Assembly (NCBI RefSeq): GCF_039538365.1
Contig: NZ_BAABCA010000002.1
Location: forward strand, 372,001 to 436,000
Source of the DNA: Postechiella marina
GTDB taxonomy: Bacteria; Bacteroidota; Bacteroidia; Flavobacteriales; Flavobacteriaceae
Direction of reading: 5' to 3'
DNA: 64,000 bases
The notes beneath the pieces are model-generated. The model was given only the letters and a program-made list of their open reading frames with translations. It was not told where the DNA came from and made no database searches. Each line of letters begins with the position of its first letter. The stretch's first letter is position 1. Positions 44,803 through 53,847 of this stretch are shown here, piece by piece. Made by a program: the position numbers and the translations under genes.

Positions 44803-45285
44803 TTACTTCATATTTGATGTTGCATCACCAGTACCGGTAGCATAGTTAATTTTTAAAGCATTCGCTTTTCTAAGCTCTTGCTTTACATCTCCTACAATAC
44901 CCATATTAGATTTTTTGTCAACCTTTAAAGACACTGTTAAAAAAGGAACTAATTCCTCTCTTAAAGCAGCTCTTTCGGCTCCAATAAATGCAATAACTTC
45001 AGATACATCTGCAAACTTATCATTTAATTGAATTCTAGCTTCTGTACCAAAGTTCTTTTGAAATTCATCCTTTGGTGTTCCCATATAGATAAAACTAACT
45101 GGGTTTTTCTTGTCTAGCTTTTCAACCTGGTCTGCCACAGGCATCGCATTTTTTATTTTAAGTGTGTCTTCTCTCATCTCGGTAGCAACCATGAAAAAGA
45201 ATAACAACATAAAAACAATATCTGGTAATGCCGCAGTGTTAATAGGAGGTAAACCTCCACCTTTTTTCTTTTTAAATTTAGACAT
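44803..45285 (-). CDS. exbD: ExbD/TolR-type biopolymer transport protein (1)
   Basis: 160 residues: cytosolic Lys-rich start (MSKFKKKKGGGLPPINTAALPD), one membrane helix with the essential Asp (LPDIVFMLLFFFMVATEM) and a periplasmic domain. With ExbB it uses the proton gradient to drive TonB. The quoted Asp26-region is intact. Fourth gene of the operon exbB-(membrane protein)-exbD-exbD; two different ExbD proteins are usual in Bacteroidota. Confidence 0.9.
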   Translation of the reverse strand: MSKFKKKKGGGLPPINTAALPDIVFMLLFFFMVATEMREDTLKIKNAMPVADQVEKLDKKNPVSFIYMGTPKDEFQKNFGTEARIQLNDKFADVSEVIAFIGAERAALREELVPFLTVSLKVDKKSNMGIVGDVKQELRKANALKINYATGTGDATSNMK

Positions 45286-45309
45286 AATCTATATTGTTTT
45301 AATTCTAAA

Positions 45310-45921
45310 TTAATTTACGACTTCTGAAAGCTTTTGCGGAATTTCTAATTTAATTTCGTCAATTACCGCTTTCAGTTTTGTTTTATTACCATACCATTTA
45401 ACATCTTTGTAGTTGTTTTGCATAGTAATAAAATCCATATCACGAAACCCTTTCTTAGGTCCTACCTCTAATGCTCGTCTATTTCTTAACACATTATAAG
45501 CTGCTACTAATTCATTTTGTACTGCAATGTATGCAGCATAAGATGTTTCGCGCTCATTTTTTAAAGAAATAATTGCCTTGTCTGGATTGTCTGATGATTT
45601 TTCATCTCTCTTCCCTTTACAAAAAGAACAACTTCCATCACCTCCGTTATCTAAAAACTCAATAGCTGCTGCTCTTAAGTCTTTAACTTCCATAATTTCG
45701 TCTTCTACAAGCAATTGATCTTGACCGTTTAGTAAAACGGTAAAGATGTTTTTTTGTTTAATAACAGGCGGCTCTACATCGCTCTCATCTATTGGCGGTA
45801 GCTTACGATTAAGACCAGTATCTTTCGGTATAGTTGTAGTAACTAAGAAAAATATTAGTAGTAAGAAAGCAATATCGGCCATAGAACCTGCATTTACTTC
45901 TGGTACATCACGTTTTGCCAT
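45310..45921 (-). CDS. exbD: ExbD/TolR-type biopolymer transport protein (2), long periplasmic domain
   Basis: 203 residues, longer than typical ExbD (about 140). The membrane helix with the functional Asp is ADIAFLLLIFFLVTT, preceded by RDVPEVNAGSM. The periplasmic part holds an insertion of about 60 residues with a Cys pair CSFC (Cys98, Cys101) and many charged residues (GKRDEKSSDNPDKA). The Cys pair could form a disulfide or bind metal. The following exbD gene starts 24 bases downstream. Confidence 0.88.
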   Translation of the reverse strand: MAKRDVPEVNAGSMADIAFLLLIFFLVTTTIPKDTGLNRKLPPIDESDVEPPVIKQKNIFTVLLNGQDQLLVEDEIMEVKDLRAAAIEFLDNGGDGSCSFCKGKRDEKSSDNPDKAIISLKNERETSYAAYIAVQNELVAAYNVLRNRRALEVGPKKGFRDMDFITMQNNYKDVKWYGNKTKLKAVIDEIKLEIPQKLSEVVN

Positions 45922-45922
45922 A

Positions 45923-46336
45923 TTATTTTATCATTTTTTTAACGCCACCCATTAACATAGATCCTATAGCAATTGCGCCTAGAAAATAGAATAAGTATAA
46001 AGCTGCTCCTACTAGTTTAGATCCGTTTGCAGATAGCACACCTCCTTCTTTTAAAGGTGTTTCTACTCCTGAAGCGAATACAAAGTAGCAAATTGCTGCT
46101 AATAAAGCAAAAGCTCCTACTCCTGTAAGTGTGCGTTTAAGGTTAGCTGGATTAGATAATGTATTAAAAATAGTAAATAATACAACCGCACCTAGAACTA
46201 TTCCTAATACCGCATAGGCTACGTAAAGTACGTTACCTATTTGGCTTTCGTTTCCTGACGCTAGCATTACTGTAAAAACAGCACCAGCGATAGCTAAAAC
46301 AGCAGCCAATATTTTAAATATTTTATGAATACCCAT
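45923..46336 (-). CDS. Multi-helix membrane protein of the ExbB-ExbD operon
   Basis: 137 residues with about four hydrophobic helices (ILAAVLAIAGAVFTVML, VLYVAYAVLGIVLGAVVLFT, GVGAFALLAAICYFVFA, LFYFLGAIAIGSMLMG). Conserved in position between exbB and exbD in flavobacteria, but without a named function. It ends one base before the downstream exbD start and begins 21 bases after exbB. Probably part of or accessory to the proton channel complex. Confidence 0.8.
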   Translation of the reverse strand: MGIHKIFKILAAVLAIAGAVFTVMLASGNESQIGNVLYVAYAVLGIVLGAVVLFTIFNTLSNPANLKRTLTGVGAFALLAAICYFVFASGVETPLKEGGVLSANGSKLVGAALYLFYFLGAIAIGSMLMGGVKKMIK

Positions 46337-46357
46337 AATAGTTTATGTTTTTAATTA

Positions 46358-47128
46358 TTACTTCTTATTTCTTATCAATAAATCCATTAACGTAATAGAA
46401 GCATCTTCCATATCGTTAACAATGCTATCTATCTTAGCAATGATGTAATTGTAAAAAATTTGAAGAATAATTGCCACAACTAAACCAAATACAGTTGTTA
46501 AAAGTGCTACTTTAATACCACCTGCCACTAATGACGGGTTCATATCTCCTGCAGCTTCAATTTTATCAAATGCTTGAATCATACCAATTACCGTTCCCAT
46601 AAACCCTAACATCGGTGCTAATGCGATAAATAATGAAATCCAAGATACGTTTTTCTCTAATTGTCCCATTTGTACACCACCGTAAGCAACAACAGCTTTC
46701 TCTGCAGCATCAATACCTTCATCAGTTCTATCTAAACCTTGATAGAATATAGAAGCGATAGGCCCTTTTGTGTTTCTACAAACTTCTTTTGCAGCTTCAA
46801 CACCACCAGAAGATAATGCATCTTCTACAGATTGAGTTAATTTCTTTGTGTTAGTTGTAGAAAGGTTTAAAAAGATAATTCTTTCGATAGCGATAGCCAA
46901 CCCTAAAATTAAACATAATAATACGATCCCCATAAATCCAGGACCCCCTTCAATAAATCTTTTCTTTAATTCTTGATGAAAGGTTAACTCTTCAGCAGGA
47001 GCCTCTTCATCTTGTGTTGTACTAACGATAGTTGTTGCAGCTGTACTTGTTGTAGTAGTTGTAGTTGCGCTAACAGTTCCAAATGCCATCATTCCTGATA
47101 ATGCAAGGATAGAAAATAATCTTTTCAT
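46358..47128 (-). CDS. exbB: MotA/TolQ/ExbB proton channel protein
   Basis: 256 residues; the channel subunit of the TonB energising complex. An N-terminal hydrophobic segment is followed by a Thr-rich stretch (residues 22-40, mostly T and S), then GPGFMGIVLLCLILGLAIAIER and the conserved core WISLFIALAPMLGFMGTVIGM and LLTTVFGLVVAI. The Thr-rich extension makes it longer than E. coli ExbB. First gene of the operon. Confidence 0.92.
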   Translation of the reverse strand: MKRLFSILALSGMMAFGTVSATTTTTTSTAATTIVSTTQDEEAPAEELTFHQELKKRFIEGGPGFMGIVLLCLILGLAIAIERIIFLNLSTTNTKKLTQSVEDALSSGGVEAAKEVCRNTKGPIASIFYQGLDRTDEGIDAAEKAVVAYGGVQMGQLEKNVSWISLFIALAPMLGFMGTVIGMIQAFDKIEAAGDMNPSLVAGGIKVALLTTVFGLVVAIILQIFYNYIIAKIDSIVNDMEDASITLMDLLIRNKK

Positions 47129-47200
47129 GTTCTAAATCTTAATTTTATTAGTTAAAGTGTTAAAGATATAAAAAAAATACAATTAAAAAATAAAAATCAG

Positions 47201-47288
47201 CAGAGAGGAAGGGATTCGAACCCTCGATACCCTTTTGAGGTATACACACTTTCCAGGCGTGCGCCTTCGACCACTCGGCCACCTCTCT
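47201..47288 (-). tRNA. tRNA-Ser (anticodon GGA)
   Basis: 88 bases without encoded CCA. The acceptor arms AGAGAGG and CCTCTCT pair fully; the D arm is GCCGAGTGGTCGAAGGC; the anticodon stem CACGC/GTGTG encloses the loop CTGGAAA with anticodon GGA; a long variable arm (TACC-TCAAAA-GGGTA region) and the T loop TTCGAAT are typical of tRNA-Ser. Confidence 0.95.
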
Positions 47289-47361
47289 TTATTTCAATTG
47301 CATCATTTAAGGGCTCAAATAACAAAAAAATCTTTGAACGCTAAAATTTTAATGGTTAATT

Positions 47362-48384
47362 TTAAAACAATTCGCCACACAAAGCGGTTTCATAGTTGGT
47401 TTTGAAGTCTTTATAAGATACTTTTTTCCCTAATAAAAACATCAATTTACTAATAGCAGACTCGGTTGTAATATCTTTACCCGAAATTACGCCTATTTTT
47501 TTAAGCTGACTACTCGTTTCGTAATGCCCCATAATAACACTTCCGCCTGCACATTGTGTTACATTAACAATATGTATGTTATTAGAAATTGCTTTTTTTA
47601 ATAAATTTACAAACCAAGTTTGGGTAGTGCAATTACCAGCACCAAAAGTTTCTATTATTACACCTTTTAATTTAGGTGTATTTAAAATACTTGCTAAAAC
47701 AGCCTCTTGCATACCCGGAAACAACTTTATTATTGCCACATTAGTATCCATGTTTTTATGCACAACAAGAGGTTTACTTATATTTGGCTTAAATAAATAA
47801 GGTTCGTTAATTTTTAAATGCACTCCAGATTCTGCTAAATCTGGATAATTTAAAGATGTAAATGCTTGAAAATGCTCGGCATTTATTTTTGTTGTTCTAT
47901 TTGCTCTATATAATTTATACTCAAAATACAAACCCACTTCTTTTAAAATAGGTAAACCATCCTTTTGCATAGATGCTAACTGAATTGAAGTTATTAAATT
48001 CTCTTTAGCATCGGTACGCAAATCTCCAATAGGCAATTGCGATCCTGTAAAAATTACTGGCTTAGCAAGGTTTTCTAGCATAAAACTTAATGCAGATGCG
48101 GTATAACTCATAGTATCGCTACCATGCAACACCACAAAACCATCAAAATTACTGTAATTAATTTCAATAATTTCGGCAATGCGCACCCATTCTTGTGGGT
48201 TCATATTACTAGAATCTATAGGCTCATCAAACGAAACCGTATCTATATTACAATCTATAAGTTGTAATTCAGGTATTCTTTTTAATAAATTTTTAAAATT
48301 AAACGCCTTTAAAGCACCCGTTTCAAAATCTTTAACCATACCAATGGTACCACCAGTATAAATTAATAATATATTTGGTTTCAT
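47362..48384 (-). CDS. ansA: Type I L-asparaginase
   Basis: 340 residues; hydrolyses asparagine to aspartate and ammonia. No signal peptide, so cytoplasmic (type I). Both active-site threonines are visible: IYTGGTIGM near the N-terminus and HGSDTMSYTASALSFML. GSQLPIGDLRTDAKENL and the C-terminal GHYETSSQLKKIGVISG are further family segments. It lies 14 bases downstream of the tatD gene in the same direction, so they are probably one transcript. Confidence 0.93.
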   Translation of the reverse strand: MKPNILLIYTGGTIGMVKDFETGALKAFNFKNLLKRIPELQLIDCNIDTVSFDEPIDSSNMNPQEWVRIAEIIEINYSNFDGFVVLHGSDTMSYTASALSFMLENLAKPVIFTGSQLPIGDLRTDAKENLITSIQLASMQKDGLPILKEVGLYFEYKLYRANRTTKINAEHFQAFTSLNYPDLAESGVHLKINEPYLFKPNISKPLVVHKNMDTNVAIIKLFPGMQEAVLASILNTPKLKGVIIETFGAGNCTTQTWFVNLLKKAISNNIHIVNVTQCAGGSVIMGHYETSSQLKKIGVISGKDITTESAISKLMFLLGKKVSYKDFKTNYETALCGELF

Positions 48385-48398
48385 TTTAATAGTATTAA

Positions 48399-49166
48399 TT
48401 ACACTTTAAAAACAGCCTTAGAATTTTGTGTAGTTATATCTGCTATATCTTCTTCACTCCTATTATATATATAAGACAGTTTTTCTAAAACTTTTACAAT
48501 ATATGCGCTTTCGTTTCGCTTACCTCTATAAGGTGTAGGTGCTAAATAAGGCGCATCGGTTTCTAAAACAATATGTTTTAAACCAATTTCGTTTAAAAAT
48601 TTATCAATTTTTCCGTTTTTAAAAGTAGCAACACCACCAATACCCAATTTCATATTATACGATATAGCTTTATGCGCTTGTTCTAAACTACCAGTAAAAC
48701 AATGAAATATTCCAAATAAATCGTCTCCCTTTTCGCTTTCTAAAATCTCGAAAACCTCATCGAAAGCATCACGACAATGAATTACAATAGGCAACTTGTA
48801 CTTTTTCGCTAATTTAATTTGATAATTAAATGCCTCTTGCTGAATTTTTAAAGTCGATTTATCCCAATACAAATCAATTCCAATCTCTCCAATAGCATAA
48901 AAACTTCGCTTTTCTAGTAAATCTTCAATGTGCTTTAGCTCATCTTTATAATTATCTTTAACATGTGTAGGGTGTAAACCCGTCATTAAAAACACGTGTT
49001 CTGGAAAATCTTTTTCTAACTGAAGCATAGACGCTGTATACTCTGAGTCTATTGCTGGAATAAAAAATCTTGAAACCCCTTGCTCAATGGCACGATTAAT
49101 CATATCGTGTCTATCTTGGTCAAAAGCATCACTATATAAATGCGTATGTGTATCTGTAATAATCAT
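48399..49166 (-). CDS. tatD: TatD-family metal-dependent DNase
   Basis: 255 residues of the TatD family (3'-5' exonuclease with a TIM barrel). Metal ligands are seen in TDTHTHLYS, GEIGIDLYW, VIHCRDAFDE, IFHCFTGS and ETDAPYLAP. Length and motif order are standard. Located upstream of ansA. The 240-base gap further upstream contains the repeat copy A. Confidence 0.94.
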   Translation of the reverse strand: MIITDTHTHLYSDAFDQDRHDMINRAIEQGVSRFFIPAIDSEYTASMLQLEKDFPEHVFLMTGLHPTHVKDNYKDELKHIEDLLEKRSFYAIGEIGIDLYWDKSTLKIQQEAFNYQIKLAKKYKLPIVIHCRDAFDEVFEILESEKGDDLFGIFHCFTGSLEQAHKAISYNMKLGIGGVATFKNGKIDKFLNEIGLKHIVLETDAPYLAPTPYRGKRNESAYIVKVLEKLSYIYNRSEEDIADITTQNSKAVFKV

Positions 49167-49222
49167 GCTGTAAAAATAATGAAGTATTTAATGTTTAACA
49201 CCCCTTTTACTTATTAAAATTA

Positions 49223-49326
49223 TGGGCGCTACCACAAGGGTCGGGCTATCGGCAGTCGCTTTTTTGTGTTGCATATGTGCAACAACACAAAAAGAGCTTC
49301 AACAAAGCCTCTATCCCTAGCGCAAA
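49223..49326 (+). repeat. Dispersed intergenic repeat, copy A
   Basis: Terminal arms GCGCTA (49226-49231) and TAGCGC (49318-49323) are perfect complements. In the middle, TTTTTGTGTTGCA (49261-49273) and TGCAACAACACAAAAA (49278-49293) form a long stem with one bulged position. Conserved blocks are GGGCTATCGGCAGTCGCT on the left of the stem and GAGCTTCAACAAAGCCTC followed by TATCCCT on the right, shared with copy B at 50266. Confidence 0.7.
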
Positions 49327-49406
49327 CCACACAACTCCCATTAAAAAACAAAAAAACTCGATAATTAGGCTTCTGCGTTCGCAGGAAATTATATTATATT
49401 TACAGC

Positions 49407-50174
49407 ATGCAAATTTCCAAAGGAAAAAAAATATACTTTGCCTCAGACAATCATTTGGGAGCACCAACAACAGAAGCTTCAAAGCCACGCGAAAAAAAAT
49501 TTGTAGCCTGGCTAGACGAAATAAAAACAGATGCTGCAGCCATTTTTCTTCTTGGAGATATGTTCGATTTCTGGATGGAATATAAAACCGTAGTACCAAA
49601 AGGTTTTACTAGAACCCTTGGTAAACTTGCCGAAATATCAGATTCTGGTATTCCTATTTACTATTTTGTTGGCAATCATGACCTTTGGATGAACGGGTAT
49701 TTCGAAGAAGAACTAAACATTCCTGTGTACCACAAACCCCAAGAATTTACCTTTAACAACACAAGTTTTTTTATTGGACATGGCGACGGTTTAGGCCCAA
49801 AAGACAAAGGTTATAAACGCATGAAAAAAGTATTTACAAATCCATTTTGTAAATGGTTATTTCGTTGGCTACACCCAGATATTGGCGTACGTATGGCACA
49901 ACACCTATCTGTAAAAAATAAACTTATTTCTGGCGATGACGATGCTAAGTTTCTTGGCGAAGACAAAGAGTGGCTTGTACAATATTGCAAACGCAAACTA
50001 GAAACAAAACACCGCGATTATTTTGTGTTTGGGCACAGACACTTACCATTAAATATAGATCTTAACAACAACTCTAAGTATATTAATTTAGGAGATTGGA
50101 TTAAATACTACACCTACGGTGTTTTTGATGGTGAAACATTGGAGTTAAAAGAGTACAAAACCTTAAATGAGTAA
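49407..50174 (+). CDS. lpxH: UDP-2,3-diacylglucosamine diphosphatase (LpxH-like)
   Basis: 255-residue calcineurin-type phosphoesterase of lipid A synthesis. Metal-binding motifs in order: FASDNHLGAP, LLGDMFDFWMEY, FVGNHDLWM, GHGDGLGPKDKGYK and FGHRHLPLN. The FDFW segment and GDGLGP spacing match the Bacteroidota LpxH-like hydrolases. It is flanked on both sides by opposite-facing copies of the dispersed repeat. Confidence 0.9.
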   Translation: MQISKGKKIYFASDNHLGAPTTEASKPREKKFVAWLDEIKTDAAAIFLLGDMFDFWMEYKTVVPKGFTRTLGKLAEISDSGIPIYYFVGNHDLWMNGYFEEELNIPVYHKPQEFTFNNTSFFIGHGDGLGPKDKGYKRMKKVFTNPFCKWLFRWLHPDIGVRMAQHLSVKNKLISGDDDAKFLGEDKEWLVQYCKRKLETKHRDYFVFGHRHLPLNIDLNNNSKYINLGDWIKYYTYGVFDGETLELKEYKTLNE

Positions 50175-50265
50175 AACTTACATCAAGAAAAAAGTATATT
50201 CTTTTTGGATTGACCTTACTGACAAACAAAACCCATTTTAACTAAACCTTTTACACAACAAACTT

Positions 50266-50358
50266 GCACGCAAGAAGGATTGAGGCATTTGTTGAAGCTC
50301 CTCGCAGAGAGCGACTGCCAAAAGCCTGGTTGCCATTTTTTTTGGCAACTTGCCCCAA
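50266..50358 (-). repeat. Dispersed intergenic repeat, copy B (inverted)
   Basis: Reverse complement of the copy A layout: GGCTTTTGGCAGTCGCT, a short stem (GCTC with GAGC), then GAGCTTCAACAAATGCCTC and ATCC. Terminal arms GCAAG (50270-50274) and CTTGC (50349-50353) pair, with a sequence different from copy A. An additional hairpin GTTGCCA (50329-50335)/TGGCAAC (50343-50349) sits near one end. It ends 4 bases from the MFS gene stop, so it may also act as terminator for the two convergent genes. Confidence 0.7.
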
Positions 50359-50361
50359 TTA

Positions 50362-51630
50362 TTACGTTTCGTTTTCGTGTGCTTCTATATCTTTTGTTAA
50401 ATCTAATTTTCTAAACGACGGAGAGACCAAACCTGTAGTAACTACAGTAATTAAAGTCATGGTGCCACCAAAAACTACTGCTGTTGCTGTACCCATAAGT
50501 TTTGCTGTTAATCCGCTCTCGAAAGCCCCCAACTCGTTAGAAGACCCTACAAACATTGAATTTACAGACGATACGCGACCACGCATTTCGTCTGGTGTTT
50601 TTAATTGAAGAATGGTTTGCCTTATTACCATAGAAACCCCATCTGTTACACCACTAAAAAACAAGGCTACCACAGATATCCAAAATACAGACGATAAACC
50701 AAATACTATAATACAAACACCAAAACCAAAAATAGCTGCTAACAGTTTCATACCTGCATTTTTACTAATTGGAATGTAGGCGGTAACTAACATGGTTAAA
50801 AAGGCTCCAACCGATGGTGCTGCTACTAGTATACCAAAACCTTCTGGACCTACTTTTAAAATATCTTCTGCAAAAACTGCCAATAATGCCACTGCGCCAC
50901 CAAATAAAACCGAAACCATATCGAGAGTTAAGGCTCCTAAAATGGCTTTTGTTTTAAACACAAAACGCACTCCTTCTTTTAAGCTTTGCATTACAGGTTC
51001 GCCTATTTTAGGGTTAAGAATAGGTTTTCGTTTTATTTTAAATAACACAAGAAGTGACAGTGTAATTAGACCAAAAATAATGCACAAAGACCAATGTACG
51101 CCAATCCAGTTAATAGAAAAGCCTGCAAAAGCAACGCCCAATACACGTGCCATTTGCCATGTAGAGCTATTCCATGTAGCTGCATTTGGATATATTTTTT
51201 TAGGAACAATAAGAGCTACAATAGAAAAAATGGTAGGCCCGAAAAACGATCGTAAAAATCCGCCAAAAAACACCAAGGCATAAACAGAGTAAAGTATACT
51301 TTGTGTAGACCAAGTATTAGACACATTTTGAGATGTTAGCCAAAAAAGACCAAAGCTTATTAAAGAAAAGGCAGCTATACAAATGGCTAATAAATTTCGT
51401 TTTTCGCGTTGGTCTACAATATGCCCTGCAAATAAAGCCATGCTTAATGCGGGAATAATTTCCATTAAACCTATTAAACCTAAGTATAACGGATCTCCTG
51501 TTAAGGCATACACTTCCCATTCTATAACAATAAATTGCATAGACCAGCCGAATACTAATAAAAAACGGACAAGTAAAAATATATTGAATTCTTTAATACG
51601 CAAAGCTGCGTAAGGATCGGTTTTTGCCAT
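50362..51630 (-). CDS. Major facilitator superfamily exporter
   Basis: 422 residues with 12 predicted helices. The N-terminal WSMQFIVIEWEVYALTGDP and the loop GHIVDQREKRN (MFS motif A) and C-terminal GVTDGVSMVIRQTI, then PDEMRGRVSSVNSMF, place it in the MFS_3/EntS-like exporter branch. Substrate not evident. It is downstream of recJ in the same direction but has its own -7 box in the 35-base gap. Confidence 0.88.
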   Translation of the reverse strand: MAKTDPYAALRIKEFNIFLLVRFLLVFGWSMQFIVIEWEVYALTGDPLYLGLIGLMEIIPALSMALFAGHIVDQREKRNLLAICIAAFSLISFGLFWLTSQNVSNTWSTQSILYSVYALVFFGGFLRSFFGPTIFSIVALIVPKKIYPNAATWNSSTWQMARVLGVAFAGFSINWIGVHWSLCIIFGLITLSLLVLFKIKRKPILNPKIGEPVMQSLKEGVRFVFKTKAILGALTLDMVSVLFGGAVALLAVFAEDILKVGPEGFGILVAAPSVGAFLTMLVTAYIPISKNAGMKLLAAIFGFGVCIIVFGLSSVFWISVVALFFSGVTDGVSMVIRQTILQLKTPDEMRGRVSSVNSMFVGSSNELGAFESGLTAKLMGTATAVVFGGTMTLITVVTTGLVSPSFRKLDLTKDIEAHENET

Positions 51631-51648
51631 AATATCGCTTTGTTAAAG

Positions 51649-51656
51649 CAAATTTA
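51649..51656 (-). promoter_or_regulatory. -7 box of the MFS gene
   Basis: Minus-strand TAAATTTG followed by C matches TAnnTTTG, 18 bases before the ATG. It is followed by a small dyad GCTTT-GTT-AAAGC at 51637-51649. Confidence 0.45.
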
Positions 51657-51665
51657 TTTTTAATA

Positions 51666-53360
51666 TTATTTTATATCTCTTAGTTTAAATTGAAGCGAGA
51701 TATTGCCTTTCCACTCGTTTTCATCAACAGAGTAAACTGCGCTAAAAGGATTACCGCTAGAAATAACATCCAACTTATCGCCCATACTAAAACCTATACC
51801 AACAAAACTGTTTGAAGACAGATCTGGTTGCTTAACTGTTATTCTTAAATGTGTTTTATCGGCTCCTACACATTTACCATACCCTGTATCTATTAAATTA
51901 TCAGACATAAAAACAGGTGTCATATTATTTGGTCCGTAGGGTGCAAATTGTTTTAAAATTCTATAAAATTTTGGCGATATTTCGTCTAGATTAATCTTAT
52001 AATCTATTTTAATTTCTGGTGTTAATAGCGCTCTATCTATTGTTTTGTCTACCACTGCCTCGAAAGCTTGTTTAAAAGCCTCGTAATTTTCTTCTTTAAG
52101 CGTTAATCCTGCTGCATATTTATGACCTCCAAACTGCTCTACATGTTCGCTACAAGCCTCTATAGCATTATACACATCGAAACCACGAACAGATCGTGCC
52201 GAAGCTGCTAAATACTCGCCACTTCGTGTAAAAACTAAAGTTGGTCTGTAATAGGTTTCTATTAATCTAGAAGCCACAATACCAATAACGCCTTTATGCC
52301 AATCTTTGTCATAAACAACAGTAGTAAAACGCTCCTGCTCTTTTTGTTCTTCAATTTGTTTAAGAGCTTCTTCTGTAATGCGTTTATCTGTTTCACGTCT
52401 ATCTAGATTATATTCATCGATCTCTGCTGCATATTGTTTCGCCTTATCTTCCTCTTCCTCAGAAAGTAATGTTACTGCGTAATTACCATGTTTCATTCTT
52501 CCAGCTGCATTTATTCTGGGTGCAACAGTAAAAACAACATCGGTAATGGTAAGTACTGTTTTTTCTACCTGATCTAAAATAGCTTTAATTCCAGGTCTTG
52601 GACTCGAATTAATAACCATTAACCCAAAGTAAGCAAGCACTCTATTTTCGCCATCTATAGGAACAATATCTGCGCCTATAGCTGTAGCTACCAAATCTAG
52701 ATATTGTGTTAAATCGTCTACCGTTTGCCCGTCTTTAGAGGCTAACGCCTGTATAAGTTTAAAACCAACACCACAACCGCAAAGCTCTTTATAAGGGTAA
52801 TTACAATCTTCTTGCTTTGGGTCTAAAACAGCCACAGCATCTGGAATTTCGTTTCCGGGTCTGTGATGATCGCAAATAATAAAATCTATACCCAAAGATT
52901 TTGCGTGTGCCACTTTCTCGATGGCTTTAACACCGCAATCGAGTGCTATTATTAAAGTAAAATCGTTTTCTAAAGCAAAATTTATGCCTTTGTAAGACAC
53001 GCCATAACCCTCGTCGTAACGATTTGGAATGTACGTATGAACAAGCGGATATTTCGATTTTAAATACGTAGACATTAATGCTACAGAGGTTGTACCATCT
53101 ACATCATAATCGCCATAAACTAAAATATTTTCGTTATTAGCTATGGCTTTCTCTATACGAGTAACAGCTTTATCCATATCTTTCATTAAGAATGGATCGT
53201 GCAATTCGTCAAGACTTGGCCTAAAAAACTTTTTAGCATCTTCAAACGTTTCTATGCCACGTTGTAATAATAGCGTAGCAACAACATCGTCTATACTAAG
53301 TACAGATTTTAAAGCTTCTATCTTTTCTTTTGGCGGTTTTGGTTTTAGCGTCCAACGCAT
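51666..53360 (-). CDS. recJ: RecJ, single-stranded-DNA-specific exonuclease
   Basis: 564 residues; 5'-3' exonuclease of recombination and mismatch repair. DHH-domain motifs: VYGDYDVDGTTSVAL, LDCGVKAIEKV and CDHHRPGNEIPDAVAVLDP; DHHA1 domain motif FGGHKYAAGLTL; a C-terminal OB domain follows. The order and spacing are standard and the length is typical. Its start is 3 bases after the OsmC-family gene stop. Confidence 0.96.
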   Translation of the reverse strand: MRWTLKPKPPKEKIEALKSVLSIDDVVATLLLQRGIETFEDAKKFFRPSLDELHDPFLMKDMDKAVTRIEKAIANNENILVYGDYDVDGTTSVALMSTYLKSKYPLVHTYIPNRYDEGYGVSYKGINFALENDFTLIIALDCGVKAIEKVAHAKSLGIDFIICDHHRPGNEIPDAVAVLDPKQEDCNYPYKELCGCGVGFKLIQALASKDGQTVDDLTQYLDLVATAIGADIVPIDGENRVLAYFGLMVINSSPRPGIKAILDQVEKTVLTITDVVFTVAPRINAAGRMKHGNYAVTLLSEEEEDKAKQYAAEIDEYNLDRRETDKRITEEALKQIEEQKEQERFTTVVYDKDWHKGVIGIVASRLIETYYRPTLVFTRSGEYLAASARSVRGFDVYNAIEACSEHVEQFGGHKYAAGLTLKEENYEAFKQAFEAVVDKTIDRALLTPEIKIDYKINLDEISPKFYRILKQFAPYGPNNMTPVFMSDNLIDTGYGKCVGADKTHLRITVKQPDLSSNSFVGIGFSMGDKLDVISSGNPFSAVYSVDENEWKGNISLQFKLRDIK

Positions 53361-53363
53361 TTG

Positions 53364-53786
53364 TTATGAATTATGAAAATGAGTTTCTATAGATAGCTCT
53401 GCAAATTGACGAAACATCTCCATAACGCCACAGTATTTCTCTACCGATAAGTCTACTGCTTTCTGAAGTTTCTTTTCGTTTAAATTGTCTCCATAAAAAT
53501 GAAAACTCATAACAACTTTATCATAAAACTTAGGGTGCTCGTCTGTTAAATTAGCATCTAAATCTATTTTAAAATCTGCAACATCTAGCTTCATCTTTTT
53601 TATTAGAGAAGCAACATCTAAACCAGAGCAACCAGCTAAACCAGAAAGCATCAGCGCTTTAGGACGATACCCTTCTCCTTTACCTCCGTTTTCTTCGCCT
53701 GCATCTATAAATAAATTATGCCCCGACGGATTTGTGCTTTCAAATCGCATCTCTCCCAACCATTTTGTGGTAACTTGAACTCCCAT
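53364..53786 (-). CDS. OsmC-family peroxide-reducing protein
   Basis: 140 residues of the OsmC/Ohr fold, thiol-dependent peroxidases. The two redox Cys are in MLSGLAGCSGLDVASL and SVEKYCGVMEMF, and the expected N-terminal strand region MRFESTNPSGHNLFID is present. First gene ahead of recJ with a 3-base gap, so recJ is probably co-transcribed from the promoter at 53821. Confidence 0.9.
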   Translation of the reverse strand: MGVQVTTKWLGEMRFESTNPSGHNLFIDAGEENGGKGEGYRPKALMLSGLAGCSGLDVASLIKKMKLDVADFKIDLDANLTDEHPKFYDKVVMSFHFYGDNLNEKKLQKAVDLSVEKYCGVMEMFRQFAELSIETHFHNS

Positions 53787-53820
53787 TTTTTCTTAATTAT
53801 TTTTTGTTACTTGTAAATCT

Positions 53821-53828
53821 CAAAAATA
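53821..53828 (-). promoter_or_regulatory. -7 box of the osmC-recJ unit
   Basis: Minus-strand TATTTTTG followed by AG matches TAnnTTTG, 34 bases before the OsmC-family ATG. It lies in the 61-base gap shared with the divergent AhpD-like gene. Confidence 0.45.
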
Positions 53829-53847
53829 AGACTTAAAAAATTAAAAT

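Noticed and set aside
49246..49599. ORFs on both strands (49246-49599 minus, 49277-49585 plus) around the lpxH start
   Set aside because: They read through the hairpins of repeat copy A and then shadow the lpxH gene, whose metal motifs are clear.
50792..51283. 163-codon ORF on the plus strand
   Set aside because: Antisense shadow of the MFS transporter gene, which has a full 12-helix pattern.
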